64,000 nucleotides of DNA from Nocardia altamirensis NBRC 108246 (GTDB lineage: Bacteria > Actinomycetota > Actinomycetes > Mycobacteriales > Mycobacteriaceae): positions 1-64,000 of the forward strand of contig NZ_BDAY01000048.1 in assembly GCF_001612685.1 (NCBI RefSeq), given 5' to 3'. Position numbers and translations under genes: made by a program. The first letter of the stretch is position 1. Every line of letters starts with the position of its first letter. Shown piece after piece: positions 23,307 to 32,590 of the stretch. The notes under the pieces were generated by a model that made no database searches, was not told the origin of the DNA, and saw only the letters and a list, made by a program, of their open reading frames with translations.

Positions 23307-25980
23307 GGTCGGCCTCTTCCCGATAGGCGTTGACTTCTATTCTTTCGTCATCGTCGAGCGTTGCCAAGCGGCCGTTGTCGACCTGCCACGAACGCTCACC
23401 TCCATGTCCCAGGCGCAGCAAAAAGTCCAGAATTCCGGCGAGCCCGACGTTATAACTCGCGCACACTCCGCGCATGCTGTCGTCGGGAACCAGCAGCCTG
23501 CCGTCTCGCTCTGCGGCTCGGACGTACAAACAGGTGGCGATTTCGGCCGCCCACTGTCGATATCGTTGCTGTCCGGTCGCCGCGGCGAGGTCGAGCAGCA
23601 GCTCGGCGTTGCCGGCGATGCCGTGGCAGGCCCCCGTCCCGAGTCGCCAGCGGTCCAGGTATACCGAGTGCGCCGCGCCTTCGGCGAGCTCGAGGAAGCG
23701 CGACTCCACGGTGAACTGCCAGAGCCGGACGAGGAAGGTGCCGACACCGGAGGTGCCGTTGCACCAGAAGTTCACGTCAGCGGTCGCGGTCTTGCCCGGC
23801 CCAGTCGGCCAGCGCACGCTGTCGCCGTGGCGTTCGGCGACCGCGCAGAGCGCGTGCCCGCCACCGATCGCGATGTCGATCAAGTCCGGCCGCTGCAGGT
23901 CACGGCCCGCGGCGAGCAGAAAGCCCGCGTTTCCTGCGACGCCGTGGCCGAAGCCGTAGGAGGCGGAGCCCGCGAGCTCGTCGCGGAAGCGCGGATCGGC
24001 CAACCACTCGACCCTGGCGGCAGCGTTGCTGGTCAGCTGGACGAGTCGGTCGGCGCAGGCCATGGTGCGTTCGGCGAACCGGTTGTCCCCGCTCGCGTGC
24101 CACAGACGCAGTTGCGCGAGTCCGGCCCCGGCCAGACCGTGGGAGATGTCCGGGTTGGTCCAGTCGAGCGGAATGCGCAGTGCGTAGTCGAGCGCACGCT
24201 CGGCCAGCGCGGTGTCGCCGAGTGTTTCGGCCGCGGCGTGCAATGCCCATGCGGTGCCGGAGCGCCCGAAATAGAGTCCGGGCAGGATCCGGCTCTGCCT
24301 GGTCAGCCGATCGTCCAGCCAGCCCGCTGTGGTCGCCAAAGCCGGTGCCACCCAGTCTTTTCCGCTGCGCACCGCACGATCGAAGACCGCGAGCACACCG
24401 GCCGCGCCCAAGTGCACGTTGCACGGATCGCCGGGCGGCAGTGCGAGCGGACGCGGCCAGAGGTATTTGGCTCTGGGCTGCATCGTGTCCGCCAGGTACG
24501 CCAGCCCGTCGTCGGCCAACTGGTCGATCTTGTCGGCAGGCAATACGGGCCCTGGAACAACCTGCGCCGCAACCGGTTCAGCACGCAAGAAGGCGGCGGC
24601 CTCGGACAATGTCCAGCGATGCGGCAGGTCGGCGGTGAGACCGCGGATGAGCGGCGCCAGCGCATGCAGCGCGGGACTCGCCGACTCGGCCGCCTCGACA
24701 ATCGCCGCGATACGTGCTCCGGTAGCACGCTGTCCCGCAGGTGAATCCGCGGCGAGCATCGGGTTGATGCCTGCCGCGACGTACAGCAACGTGGCGCCGA
24801 GGCCGAAGCAGTCGACTTCAGGACCGGGCGCAGGGAGCGCGCCCACCCCGTCGACGTACTCCGGCGCGGCGAAACCCGGTGTGCCCGCGACAAATGCGCA
24901 CTGGTCGGCCCGGACCGCGCACTCCATATCGACAAGCACCGGGACGTCATCAGGCCGCACCATGACATTGCTAGGCGTGAAATCGCGCAGCACGAAACCC
25001 TTTTCGTGTGCCGCGCCGATCAACCGGGTGAGGCTGCGCGCCAGCTGCCACACCGCATCCACCGGAACCTGTCTCCCGTTGCGCCGCGCGACCACCGCAG
25101 ACCATCGCTGGAGGTTCACCCCGGGAACGAGGTCCTCGACGAGGAACACATGCCCGGCAACCTCGACCACCTCACGCAAGGCGGGCGTAATCCCCGTTGG
25201 ACCAAGCCATTCGAGGACTTCGGCCTCGTGCCGCAACCGATCTCGAACATCCTTCCCGTTCGGATCCGCCGCGATGTGCGGGCGTGCCTCCTTGAGCAGC
25301 ACGGCCTCGCCCGTGCGTTCATCGGTGGCCCGATAGACGCCGCCGCGGTTGGAATGTCTGATCGCCTGAGTGACTCGGTAGCGGCCCGCGATGACGATCG
25401 GATCCCCGCGTTTGCGCCCATTGGTGCTCGGCGGTTCGAAAGGCAGGACGGCCCACTCGGGCGGGGAGAACCACGGGTTGCGCACGTCGGCGCTCAAAGT
25501 CCCGTCCGGAGCACACAATTGCCCCTCGTAGTAGCCCGTGTCGTCCAGCTCGGTCGGCCAGGCGAAACACCCGAATCGGTAGTGCACCAGGCTGTCCGGC
25601 CGGTAGCGCCGATCCGACAGGATCGCAGGACCGACCAATCCGAAGGTGGCCCGGTGCAATTGGTCAGCGAGCAACCGCAGCTGATCGTCGTCGGCCGGGT
25701 ACACGGTGAGGAACTTGCCCGACTGCGCGCGATCGGCCCGCACCCCGTTGAGCTCGGCGAGCACGCTCGCGGTCGCGGCGAACTTGAACGCGCACTTGTG
25801 CTCGACCAGCACGTGCACCGCGTTCGCCAACACCTGCGGCGCCGACGCAGGCGTCGCGGACACATGCAGTTTCCAGCCCTGCCGCCTGGCGGCGTAGCCG
25901 GGTGGCGTGATCATGCACCACGTGTCGTCGACCCGCAGCCGCCACTTCGCGCCGGCACTCGACTCCGCAAGCACCGACAT
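23296..25980 (-). CDS. LanL-type (class IV-like) lanthionine synthetase
   Basis: About 894 residues in three parts. Residues about 10-190 form a phosphothreonine-lyase-like N-terminus, including YRPDSLVHYRFGCF. Residues about 195-470 form a Ser/Thr kinase-like domain with GRYRVTQAIRHSNRGGVYRA, VLLKEA, GFVLRDFTPSNVMV and VDMECA. Residues about 495-880 form a LanC-like cyclase with repeated SHGLAGAG, GHGVAGNA and CHGIAGNA motifs. The LanC zinc ligands are present: WCNG (Cys740) and CHG (Cys785, His786). That favours class IV LanL over class III LanKC enzymes, which lack them. It should phosphorylate and eliminate Ser/Thr in a precursor and then cyclise with Cys. The start is uncertain: ATG 25980 is chosen, GTG 26007 or 26034 are possible. 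The precursor gene overlaps its 3' end. Confidence 0.88.
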   Translation of the reverse strand: MSVLAESSAGAKWRLRVDDTWCMITPPGYAARRQGWKLHVSATPASAPQVLANAVHVLVEHKCAFKFAATASVLAELNGVRADRAQSGKFLTVYPADDDQLRLLADQLHRATFGLVGPAILSDRRYRPDSLVHYRFGCFAWPTELDDTGYYEGQLCAPDGTLSADVRNPWFSPPEWAVLPFEPPSTNGRKRGDPIVIAGRYRVTQAIRHSNRGGVYRATDERTGEAVLLKEARPHIAADPNGKDVRDRLRHEAEVLEWLGPTGITPALREVVEVAGHVFLVEDLVPGVNLQRWSAVVARRNGRQVPVDAVWQLARSLTRLIGAAHEKGFVLRDFTPSNVMVRPDDVPVLVDMECAVRADQCAFVAGTPGFAAPEYVDGVGALPAPGPEVDCFGLGATLLYVAAGINPMLAADSPAGQRATGARIAAIVEAAESASPALHALAPLIRGLTADLPHRWTLSEAAAFLRAEPVAAQVVPGPVLPADKIDQLADDGLAYLADTMQPRAKYLWPRPLALPPGDPCNVHLGAAGVLAVFDRAVRSGKDWVAPALATTAGWLDDRLTRQSRILPGLYFGRSGTAWALHAAAETLGDTALAERALDYALRIPLDWTNPDISHGLAGAGLAQLRLWHASGDNRFAERTMACADRLVQLTSNAAARVEWLADPRFRDELAGSASYGFGHGVAGNAGFLLAAGRDLQRPDLIDIAIGGGHALCAVAERHGDSVRWPTGPGKTATADVNFWCNGTSGVGTFLVRLWQFTVESRFLELAEGAAHSVYLDRWRLGTGACHGIAGNAELLLDLAAATGQQRYRQWAAEIATCLYVRAAERDGRLLVPDDSMRGVCASYNVGLAGILDFLLRLGHGGERSWQVDNGRLATLDDDERIEVNAYREEADHGH

Positions 25981-26075
25981 CGCGATCGATCGAAACCCCC
26001 GCGTCACTACTCCAGACTCGCACAGCAAGGACACGATTCGACCCGGAATTCACCAGTCAGGCAATGACTTAACTG

Positions 26076-26753
26076 TTACCAGCCGCGTTCGCGCCACTCG
26101 GCGAGGTGTGGACGCTCGGCGCCGAGGGTGGTGTCGTCGCCGTGGCCGGGATACACGACGGTGTCGTCGGGGAAGCGGCCGAAGAGCTTGGCGGTGACAT
26201 CGCCGTAGAGCGAGTCGAAGTCCTCCGGGTTGGTGGTGCGGCCGACGCCACCGGGAAACAGGGAGTCGCCGGTGAACAGGTGCACCCGTCCGTCTCCGTC
26301 GGTCAGGGCGAGCGCGACCGAGCCGGGGGTGTGTCCGCGCAGGTGAATGACCTCGAGGCTGAGCTCACCGATGTCGATGTGCTCGCCGTCGGCGAGTAGA
26401 CGATCGGGGCGGACGGGGAGCGGGTCGGCATCGAGCGGGTGCGCGGCAGTGGGTGCGCCGGTGGCGGCCGTCGTCTCCTTCAGCGCCCACCAGTGGTCGG
26501 GATGCTGATGGGTGGTGACGATCAAGCCGATCTGACCTGGCGCGACATAGCCGACGAGCTCCTCGATGCGCTCGGCTTCGTTCGCTGCGTCGATGAGCAG
26601 GGCCGCACCGGTGGCCGCGCATTGCACGAGATAGCAGTTGTTGTTCATGGCGCCGACGGCCATCTTGACGATGCCTGCGCCGGCGACGTCGCGCTGCTGC
26701 GGATTCGACTCCGGCGAAACCTGACCGGTATATGGGCGATCTATCGTGATCAC
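26076..26753 (-). CDS. MBL-fold metallo-hydrolase (glyoxalase II-like)
   Basis: A protein of 225 residues. All metal ligands of the metallo-beta-lactamase fold are visible: VTTHQHPDHWWAL (HxHxDH), HLRGHTPGSVAL (His), FTGDSLFPGGVGRT (Asp) and VYPGHGDDT (His). The length and the GHTPGS and GDSLFPGGVGR motifs fit the YcbL/glyoxalase II-like hydrolases that cleave thioesters. It lies about 95 bases upstream of the lanthionine synthetase on the same strand, so readthrough into the RiPP genes is possible. Relatives are usually housekeeping hydrolases, so I do not assume a RiPP role. Confidence 0.88.
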   Translation of the reverse strand: MITIDRPYTGQVSPESNPQQRDVAGAGIVKMAVGAMNNNCYLVQCAATGAALLIDAANEAERIEELVGYVAPGQIGLIVTTHQHPDHWWALKETTAATGAPTAAHPLDADPLPVRPDRLLADGEHIDIGELSLEVIHLRGHTPGSVALALTDGDGRVHLFTGDSLFPGGVGRTTNPEDFDSLYGDVTAKLFGRFPDDTVVYPGHGDDTTLGAERPHLAEWRERGW

Positions 26754-26886
26754 GCCCTCGATGCTATCGACCGCCGCCGCTGCCTGCCATCTCGTGCGAC
26801 CCCGCGCAGGTCAAGATCACGGCGGACCCGTCGTTCCCGAAATGTCCTGCGACCCCGCCACCGACCTCGCACGATAGATTCGTGGC

Positions 26887-28866
<1,980 letters not shown>

Positions 28867-28886
28867 CCGTGCCCTGACCGTGCAGA

Positions 28887-29000
28887 CCGTCCTTGCGCCC
28901 CTTCGCAATTCATCGGTCCGCCGTCGACCACCCGCGACGGGGCGTAGGCGCGTCGGATCCGTCTTTGCGCCCCTTCGCAATTCGTCAGTCCGCCTTCGAC
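28887..29000. repeat. Two imperfect 42-bp direct repeats
   Basis: Copy 1 (28887-28928) and copy 2 (28959-29000) match at 38 of 42 positions, with identical core TTGCGCCCCTTCGCAATTC, and repeat at a 72-base period. Copy 2 covers the last codons and stop of the CGNR gene (28985). Copy 1 lies just downstream of it. It looks like a local tandem duplication of the gene's 3' end. Confidence 0.7.
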
Positions 29001-29593
29001 TGCGTGCGGCGGGTGTATGCGCGGGCGGCACGGACGCGGTCACCGCAGCGCGTTGAGCACCATTGGCGGCGGCCGTGGCGTATCAGGTAGCGATTGCATG
29101 GGGCGGAGTCGCAGGTGGTGAGGGACTCGGCGTCGGCGCCGGTGAGTAGGTCGGCAGCGTCGGCAGCGAGAGTCGCGAGGGCGCGGTCGAGTATCTCGTT
29201 GGGCGGGCATATCGCCGCTCGGTAGGGGCCGCTCTTCTCGTCCCACTGCAGCAGGGCCGCGGTAGGGGTTCTGCCCATCGCGTCGTTGACGGCGGACAGC
29301 GCCGAGGGCAACACCGGCAGCCCGCCGACGTGGGCCGCGAACAGTGCCCTGATGTGTTCGCGCAACGCGCGCAGTTGCGTCGCGCACATCTCCTGCACTC
29401 CGGTGTCGGCCGGTGCGAGGCCGTGTTCGTTGAGCCAGCGATTCGTCGATTCGGGGGTGCCGAGCAGGTCGACGAAGTGTCCACCGGGCAGCGCATACGC
29501 ACTGTTGGCGAAGTCGAGCGCGAGGTGCTGCGCAGCGCCGGGCGCGGGTGGCAACGCGGGCTCTGCGATCAACGGCTCCCTCACAGCTATCAT
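28985..29593 (-). CDS. ABATE/CGNR zinc-finger regulator
   Basis: A protein of 202 residues. The N-terminal ABATE domain (LALDFANSAYALPGGHFVDL, then LLGTPESTNRWLNEHG) is followed by the C-terminal CGNR zinc finger: CDSAPCNRYLIRHGRRQWCS, then TRCGDRVRAARAY, with Cys pairs suited to bind one zinc. Family members are stress-linked transcription factors. It is divergent from the MBL/MFS/MerR operon at 29671. The 77-base gap contains two copies of ATTTATCCGTGAG, one near this start and one over the ribosome-binding site of the MBL gene. It therefore probably represses both. Confidence 0.88.
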   Translation of the reverse strand: MIAVREPLIAEPALPPAPGAAQHLALDFANSAYALPGGHFVDLLGTPESTNRWLNEHGLAPADTGVQEMCATQLRALREHIRALFAAHVGGLPVLPSALSAVNDAMGRTPTAALLQWDEKSGPYRAAICPPNEILDRALATLAADAADLLTGADAESLTTCDSAPCNRYLIRHGRRQWCSTRCGDRVRAARAYTRRTQSKAD

Positions 29594-29605
29594 GGTACAG
29601 CTTGC

Positions 29606-29661
29606 ATTTATCCGTGAGAACTGCCACGCTTCTCACGTTTAGTTAGCGATTTATCCGTGAG
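29606..29661. promoter_or_regulatory. Paired direct-repeat operator, CGNR/MBL intergenic region
   Basis: ATTTATCCGTGAG occurs at 29606-29618 and 29649-29661, start-to-start spacing 43 bases (about four helical turns). An inverted CTCACG lies between them (29632-29637). The second copy overlaps the SD region of the gene at 29671. Confidence 0.55.
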
Positions 29662-29670
29662 GAGTTCGTC

Positions 29671-30450
29671 GTGGCGTTCGCCGAAACCAGTAGCCAGCAG
29701 GTTCCTATCAGCGTCTTCGGCGGTCCGACCGCACTCTTCGAATACGGCGGCCTGAGATTCCTCACGGATCCGACGTTCGACGCACCCCGCGACTATCGGC
29801 AGCCGGGCGGTCTGCTGACCAAAACGGCACCCGCCACCGCCGCACCGGCCAGTCTCGGCCGCATCGACGTGGTCCTGCTCTCGCACGACGAACACCCGGA
29901 CAACCTCGACAACTCCGGTCGAGCCCTGCTCGCCGACATCCCGCTCACCATCACCACGCCAGGAGGCGGACACCGCCTCGGCAACGGCGCCAAGGGGCTG
30001 GCCGACTGGGAATCGATCGAGCTCAACCGCCCCGGCGGCGGCACGATCACCGTGACGGCCGTGCCTGCCATCCACGGCCCAGGCACCCGCGAGGAGGTCG
30101 AGCCGATCACCGGCCAGGTCGTCGGATTCGTCCTGACCGGCACGGACCTACCGACCGTGTACGTCAGCGGCGACAACGCCTCCCTCGCCGCCGTACAGGA
30201 GATCGCCGAACGTTTCGGCCCGGTGGACACCGCCATCCTCTTTGCCGGAGCACCCTGCTTTTCCGTCCTCTTCGACGGCGCGCCGATCGTCCTCGACAGC
30301 GCCGCGGCCGCCGAGGCTGCGCGGATCCTCGGCGCCAAGCGGGTCGTTCCCGTTCACTATGACGGTTGGGCCCACTTCACCGAGGGCCGTATCGAATTGG
30401 TCGCCGCGTTCACCGACGCCGGACTCATCGACCGCCTTGACCTGGTCTGA
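29671..30450 (+). CDS. MBL-fold metallo-hydrolase (UlaG-like)
   Basis: A protein of 259 residues from GTG at 29671, behind GAGGAG. It starts MAFAETSSQQVPISVFGGPT. Metal motif 1 reads LLSHDEHPDNLDNSGR, a HxxHxDN variant of the usual HxHxDH. Later ligands are seen in AIHGPG, VYVSGDNAS (Asp) and VVPVHYDGWAHF (His). The fold matches UlaG/YhfI-type hydrolases; the substrate is unknown. It is first gene of a likely operon with an MFS transporter (6 bases later) and a MerR regulator (21 bases after that), so it may modify a compound that the transporter exports. Confidence 0.85.
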   Translation: MAFAETSSQQVPISVFGGPTALFEYGGLRFLTDPTFDAPRDYRQPGGLLTKTAPATAAPASLGRIDVVLLSHDEHPDNLDNSGRALLADIPLTITTPGGGHRLGNGAKGLADWESIELNRPGGGTITVTAVPAIHGPGTREEVEPITGQVVGFVLTGTDLPTVYVSGDNASLAAVQEIAERFGPVDTAILFAGAPCFSVLFDGAPIVLDSAAAAEAARILGAKRVVPVHYDGWAHFTEGRIELVAAFTDAGLIDRLDLV

Positions 30451-30456
30451 CCTGTC

Positions 30457-31746
30457 ATGAGCACATCAGCACCCGCCAGAATCGATGACCGGCCACCCGC
30501 CGAGCAGCAGCGCCGCGTCCTGCGCGTCTTGGTCGCCGCTCAGGCCCTCAGTGGCGCCGGACTCGCGGCAGGCGTGACCGTCGGCGCCCTGCTCGCACAG
30601 GACATGTTGGGCTCCACCAGCTTTGCGGGTCTGTCCGGCGCCCTCGGCACCGCGGGTTCCGCGCTGGCGGCCGTCGCCGTTGGACGCATTTCGCAAGCCC
30701 GCGGCCGCCGCCCAGGACTTGTCGCCGGGTATCTGACCGGTGCGGTCGGCAGTGCGGGCGTCATCGCCGCCGCTGTCGCAGCCAATCCGGTGCTGCTGTT
30801 CCTCGCGATTTTCGTGTACGGCGCGGGCACCTCGACCAATATGCAAGCCCGTTACGCCGGAGCCGATCTGGCCGATCCCGCGCACCGCGCCCGCGCCGTG
30901 TCCACGGTGCTGGTCGCCACCACCCTGGGCGGAGTGGTCGGCCCCAACCTCACCGCACCGACCAGCGGCCTCGCGCATGCCATCGGCATCCCCCACCTCG
31001 CCGGGCCGTTTCTCCTCGCAGGCGTCGCGTACGCGATGGCCGCGGCGGTGCTGGCCGTGTGGTTGCGTCCAGATCCGTTGCTGCTGGCCAGGATCCGAGC
31101 GGCCGAGCCCTCTGTGGCGGCCCAGGTGCCGCATCCCGCGGTCGAAAGGCGCGGTTCCGGCGTGCTGGTCGGCACGCTGATCATGGTGCTCGCCCAGCTC
31201 GTCATGGTCGCGATCATGACGATGACACCCGTGCACATGCACGACCATGACCACGGCAGCGCGGCCACCGGCCTCGTCATCGCCATCCACATCGGCGCGA
31301 TGTACCTCCCCTCGCCGCTGACCGGCTGGCTCGTCGACCGCTTCGGTCGCTACCCGGTCGCCGCCGCCTCGGGACTGACCTTGCTTGCCGCCGGAATCGT
31401 CGCCGCCAGTGCGCCTTTCGACTCGATCACCCAGTTGGCGGTGGCTCTTGCGCTGCTCGGTATCGGCTGGAACTTCGGCCTGGTCACCGGGAGCGCGCTC
31501 ATCACCGACGCCGTCCCGCTCGCCACTCGCGCCACCACCCAGGGGCTGATCGATGTCGCCATGGCCGTCGCGGGCGCCGCAGGCAGCATGGCCTCGGGCT
31601 ACATCGTCGCCGCCGCAGGCTTTCCCGTCCTGTCCATCGGCAGCGGCATCCTCGCGCTGGGTATGGTGCCCGCGGTAGCCTTCGCCGCGCGCCATGGCCG
31701 CCGCAAGCAGCCCGGTGCCGACGCGCTTGACCCTGACACTGTGTGA
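30457..31746 (+). CDS. MFS transporter
   Basis: A protein of 429 residues with about 12 hydrophobic segments. The first is ALSGAGLAAGVTVGALLAQD. Loop 2-3 has RISQARGRRPGLVAGY, resembling the MFS motif A (GxxxDRxGRRxxL), and the second half has LTGWLVDRFGRYPVAAASG. The segment MTPVHMHDHDHGSAATG is unusually His/Asp-rich and lies in an outer loop between helices 7 and 8. Proton-driven export of a small molecule is likely; the His-rich loop hints at metal or pH sensitivity but proves nothing. It lies in an operon with the MBL hydrolase and MerR regulator. Confidence 0.87.
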   Translation: MSTSAPARIDDRPPAEQQRRVLRVLVAAQALSGAGLAAGVTVGALLAQDMLGSTSFAGLSGALGTAGSALAAVAVGRISQARGRRPGLVAGYLTGAVGSAGVIAAAVAANPVLLFLAIFVYGAGTSTNMQARYAGADLADPAHRARAVSTVLVATTLGGVVGPNLTAPTSGLAHAIGIPHLAGPFLLAGVAYAMAAAVLAVWLRPDPLLLARIRAAEPSVAAQVPHPAVERRGSGVLVGTLIMVLAQLVMVAIMTMTPVHMHDHDHGSAATGLVIAIHIGAMYLPSPLTGWLVDRFGRYPVAAASGLTLLAAGIVAASAPFDSITQLAVALALLGIGWNFGLVTGSALITDAVPLATRATTQGLIDVAMAVAGAAGSMASGYIVAAAGFPVLSIGSGILALGMVPAVAFAARHGRRKQPGADALDPDTV

Positions 31747-31767
31747 GGCCGTAAACCAGGAGTCGTC

Positions 31768-32586
31768 ATGTTCAGTATCGGAGACTTCGCCAGACACGGA
31801 CGGGTGTCGGTGCGCATGCTGCGCCACTACGACGCGATCGGCTTGTTGCGACCAGATCGGGTGGACGAGTCGAGTGGCTACCGCTTCTATTCGGGCGGAC
31901 AGTTGGCCAGGCTCAATCGCCTTGTCGCACTGAAGGAACTCGGCTTCACCTTGGAACAGGTCGGCCGGATCCTCGACGACCAGGTGAGCGTCGCGGAAAT
32001 GCGCGGCATGCTCATGCTGCGCCGTGCCGAGCTCGAGCAGCGCATCGCAGGCGACCGCGCGCGACTCGTCCAGGTCGAATCGAGGCTCCGGATCATCGAG
32101 AAGGAGGGCGCCGTGCCTACCCATGATGTGATCATCAAGTCCATTCCCGCGGTGCGGGTCGCCGAATTGTCCGGCGTTGCCGAGGATTTCGAGCCGGAGT
32201 CGATCGGGCCGGTGATCGGGCCGCTGTTCGAGGAGCTGTGCCGTCGGCTGGAGCAGGCCGAGGTGAAGATCGTCGGGTACGGCATCGCCTACTACGACGA
32301 ACGCCAGGACGGCACCGTGCTCGCGCACGCCGCGATGCCGGTCGCCGTCGAACCGGATGCCGCCTACGACTTCACGATCACCGATCTGCCCGCCGTCCCC
32401 GAGGCCGCCACCCTGGTCCACCGCGGCGCGATGAAAGAGGTGCTCGAGCCGTGGCAGGCGCTCGGCCGCTGGATCGATGACAACGGCTACCGCATCAGCG
32501 GCCCCAGCCGCGAGGTCACCCTCGTGTTCACCGAGGACCAGAGCGGCTGGGTCACCGAACTCCAGGAACCGATCGTCGCGAAGTAG
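31768..32586 (+). CDS. MerR-family regulator with GyrI-like effector domain
   Basis: A protein of 272 residues. The N-terminal MerR HTH is MFSIGDFARHGRVSVRMLRH then YDAIGLLRPDRVDESSGYRF, followed by a long dimerisation helix (about residues 75-112). A GyrI/BmrR-type small-molecule-binding domain fills the rest (VRVAELSGVAEDFEPESIGP; IAYYDERQDG). This layout is that of multidrug-sensing activators such as BmrR. It probably senses the compound handled by the upstream MFS transporter and MBL hydrolase. Confidence 0.88.
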   Translation: MFSIGDFARHGRVSVRMLRHYDAIGLLRPDRVDESSGYRFYSGGQLARLNRLVALKELGFTLEQVGRILDDQVSVAEMRGMLMLRRAELEQRIAGDRARLVQVESRLRIIEKEGAVPTHDVIIKSIPAVRVAELSGVAEDFEPESIGPVIGPLFEELCRRLEQAEVKIVGYGIAYYDERQDGTVLAHAAMPVAVEPDAAYDFTITDLPAVPEAATLVHRGAMKEVLEPWQALGRWIDDNGYRISGPSREVTLVFTEDQSGWVTELQEPIVAK

Positions 32587-32590
32587 CCGC

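Noticed and set aside
30466..32421. Minus-strand 651-codon frame
   Set aside because: Antisense to the MFS and MerR genes; low-complexity His/Asp/Gly sequence typical of a GC-rich shadow.
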